From: Apostichopus japonicus | Lineage: Eukaryota > Echinodermata > Holothuroidea > Aspidochirotida > Stichopodidae | DNA length: 64,000 nucleotides | Direction: 5' to 3' | NCBI RefSeq assembly: GCF_037975245.1 | Contig: NC_092581.1 | Span: 11,931,303-11,995,302 of the forward strand | Shown here: in pieces, positions 61,997 to 64,000 of the stretch | How the letters are laid out: each line of letters starts with the position of its first letter | Numbering within the stretch: position 1 is the stretch's first letter | Position numbers and translations under genes: made by a program | Notes under the pieces: model-generated | Told to the model about the DNA's origin: nothing | Seen by the model: the letters and a program-made list of their open reading frames with translations, nothing else | The model's database searches: none

Positions 61997-63756
61997 CTGA
62001 TGATAGCAACAAAGTACCGTACCTTCATTTAAGCAACGAACACACAAGTAATACCTTTTGTTTTGTGTTTGAAGTGAATGATGGCTTAACTGCTGTTTTT
62101 ATACATCCAAATCCCTTCAGTATCGCAACATAGTTACTAATCAGCATAAAGTCACTCTGAAATCAAATTCTGCCTTAGTCAGAAAAAAAAAGCGGAACTT
62201 TGAGAAGATGCAACAAAACATTAACCTGTTGTAGCCAAACCTCTTCCCCCATCTCTTCTCCATCATTACCCCTCTCATGTAACTCCCTCCCTCCCTCCCG
62301 CCCCCCCTCCCACCATATACCCTAAACATTGACAAATCAAATCAAAGTTCCATTTCATACTGTTGATTTTACCTAAGGCAGCATTTTAATTATCATTCTT
62401 CAATTTTTCAACTTATATACACATAAATCCACCATAATGGCGACAAGGCCCAGACTTTAACTGTCATCATAACCATCTGACTGAGCAGTACACTCAATGG
62501 AGTACTTACTCGGTTGGTCTATTTATATAATAAATCGTTATCTATACATATTTAAACATACTTCATTTAGTTACCATAGTTACCACAATATCTCTTCAAT
62601 GACATCATAGTTAATTATATGTACTATGAAAACCTTATGGAATCCCGTTTTTCTCAAAGCACACTATTTTAATTTTATTTTAATTTAATAATTGTCTGTT
62701 TAACCAAACTTCTTGACAATACCTGGCAATCTTTGTTAGATTAATTACTTGCATGGGTGCAAATAACAAAACAACTGGGGGCTTATTAAACACCGTCAAC
62801 TGCGAAAAGTGTTTTACAAACTCAACTTTCTCCAAGGACAACATGAGTTGTCTTTTGAGAAAGGAAAAAGCACCTTATCACCAAGGATCATATCAAAATG
62901 TAGATGTAAATCAATATTTTGAAAAACAAATGACTTATTCTGAAAAAGCTCAAATAGTGATCCATTTTTCCATTGGAACTCTTTTTCATTTTCAAGTTTA
63001 CACAATGTGGTCCACTTGATCATGTAAATGTTTCTCACATAGTTCAACGATAACAACAGATTTGAGCTAAACAAAAACCGGATTCATAGCTTAAACTTAG
63101 GAGTGACATCATCAAACACTTTAAGTCAATTAAAGCACATTTTTTGCCCCCCTCCGCTGCCTCGTTTTGGTCCAAATCTTTATTCTCCTTAGTCCTATGT
63201 GAGCGGATTTATCGACAGATAACTTCTAGATGCATAGTTTTACAAGAAGACACTTCTATCCCTCGTAAGCACTTCATCCAGTTCCACACACAATGGGGTA
63301 TCTTGCCAGGGTTAATTTAAGGGTATTAACAGTAGGGTAGTTAAAAACCTAAGGCATACTACACCCTGACAATGCATGGTCACGGTATGAATTATTGCTC
63401 AACTCACTGAATATTTTGAGAAAAATTCACAAAATTTAAGACCAGGTAGCAAGGTACCGTTTACCTCTTCTGAAACTACGGATTCCGAAATATTTCGCGT
63501 ATTAAAGACAAGGAACTTAACAGGTAGACGTACATAACATTAATTACATCAAAGCAAAAATCAAACAAAATTGACCAGACAAAATCCAACCACAGGGCAT
63601 GTTCATCTATGCATTTCCAGGCTTTATTTTGGACGTTGATTTTCAAACTTTGGTCTTGGCACTACCTGAGATTGGACTATGCATCCATAGCATTGTAACC
63701 TAGCATCAGAAGTGGGATTACTCACATTATTGATTCATGATATCACTGCTACAAAA

Positions 63757-64000
63757 ATCCCACTTCTGCAACCATCAATTTCACATAGCATTGCTGCCAT
63801 CACATCCCACTTCTGACACCATATTATAATGGTGTTGTTACATAAGTCACTTTTACGGCCTTCCACTTGTTTATGATCCTGCTTGCTATATACCACACTT
63901 CTGTAACCACCAATTTTAGAATGGCACAGCTGCCGTCATATCCCACTTCTGACACCATCATTCATATTTGGCTATTGTGACCTTTGATTCGCTATGGTTT
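63757..64000 (+). repeat. Tandem repeat of ~136 bp running off the right edge
   Basis: The segment from TCCCACTTCTGCAACCATCAATTT (63757) recurs as ACCACACTTCTGTAACCACCAATTTT near 63892, and the internal block CATCCCACTTCTGACACCAT (63801) recurs near 63937. One full unit and most of a second are seen. An inverted CAGAAGTGGGAT occurs just before, near 63708. Confidence 0.65.

Larger units (their letters stand above)
56953..64000. other. 7 kb AT-rich DNA without a recognised gene
   Basis: Mostly AT-rich non-coding DNA with homopolymer runs (G-runs near 59168 and 59280, and again near 61650). Distinct items listed separately are a diverged minisatellite (58897-59090), a CpG-dense island (60440-60740), an exon-like frame (61829-61996) and a tandem repeat at the right edge (63757-64000). 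If the exon-like frame is real, much of 57-61.8 kb could be downstream DNA of a minus-strand gene starting beyond the window. Confidence 0.4.

Noticed and set aside
1-64000. CRISPR array, operon or prokaryotic insertion sequence
   Set aside because: Intron-split animal genes throughout; the regular repeats are minisatellites without spacers.

Overview
The window looks like a slice of an invertebrate deuterostome nuclear genome. Genes are split by GT-AG introns (one GC-AG), intergenic DNA is AT-rich and loaded with small non-autonomous DNA transposons, and the encoded proteins match vertebrate orthologues residue by residue over long stretches. An echinoderm, possibly a sea cucumber, is my best guess; that rests on general repeat flavour and protein resemblance, not on a search.

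Five protein-coding genes could be assembled exon by exon with consistent splice phases. From left to right they are: BLOC1S3 (+, 5196-6838, 3 exons, 215 aa), a BLOC-1 lysosome-related-organelle subunit; PGGHG (-, 10029-18118, 9 exons, 798 aa), a GH65 collagen-disaccharide glucosidase; CDK5RAP1 (+, 18807-28880, 11 exons, 653 aa), a radical-SAM tRNA methylthiotransferase; RAB39 (-, 37213-38722, 2 exons, 229 aa), a Rab GTPase; and an SLC35F1/F2-type transporter (+, 46122-55110, 6 exons, 387 aa). PGGHG and CDK5RAP1 are head-to-head across 688 bp, as are RAB39 and SLC35F2 across a 7.4 kb transposon-rich gap. BLOC1S3/PGGHG and CDK5RAP1/RAB39 are tail-to-tail. BLOC1S3 and RAB39 both belong to endolysosomal trafficking, but nothing in the sequence shows the genes are co-regulated.

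The non-coding part is dominated by mobile-element debris that can be delimited by inverted termini and target duplications. There are hAT-like elements with 8-bp duplications (819-2224, 16012-16657, 42027-42487 and a nested pair at 39257-40900 / 39841-40216). A four-copy TTAA-bounded MITE family lies at 17527, 32474, 44659 and 56586, with a second TTAA MITE at 20574-20818. A MITE with perfect 18-bp termini and telomere-like internal repeats sits inside the RAB39 intron. Tandem arrays include a 20-bp minisatellite of about 42 copies in a PGGHG intron and a 161-bp array in an SLC35F2 intron.

The most notable observations are: a membrane-anchored, sequon-rich PGGHG whose three catalytic acids are retained; a GC-AG intron in that gene; an inverted-repeat pair bracketing the radical-SAM exons of CDK5RAP1; a telomere-motif MITE; and three orphan exon-like open frames (36864-37024 +, 43005-43178 -, 61829-61996 -) that I could not assign. 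I found no convincing wholly new system. Large stretches (2225-5195, 28881-37212, 57000-64000) hold little that I can name.
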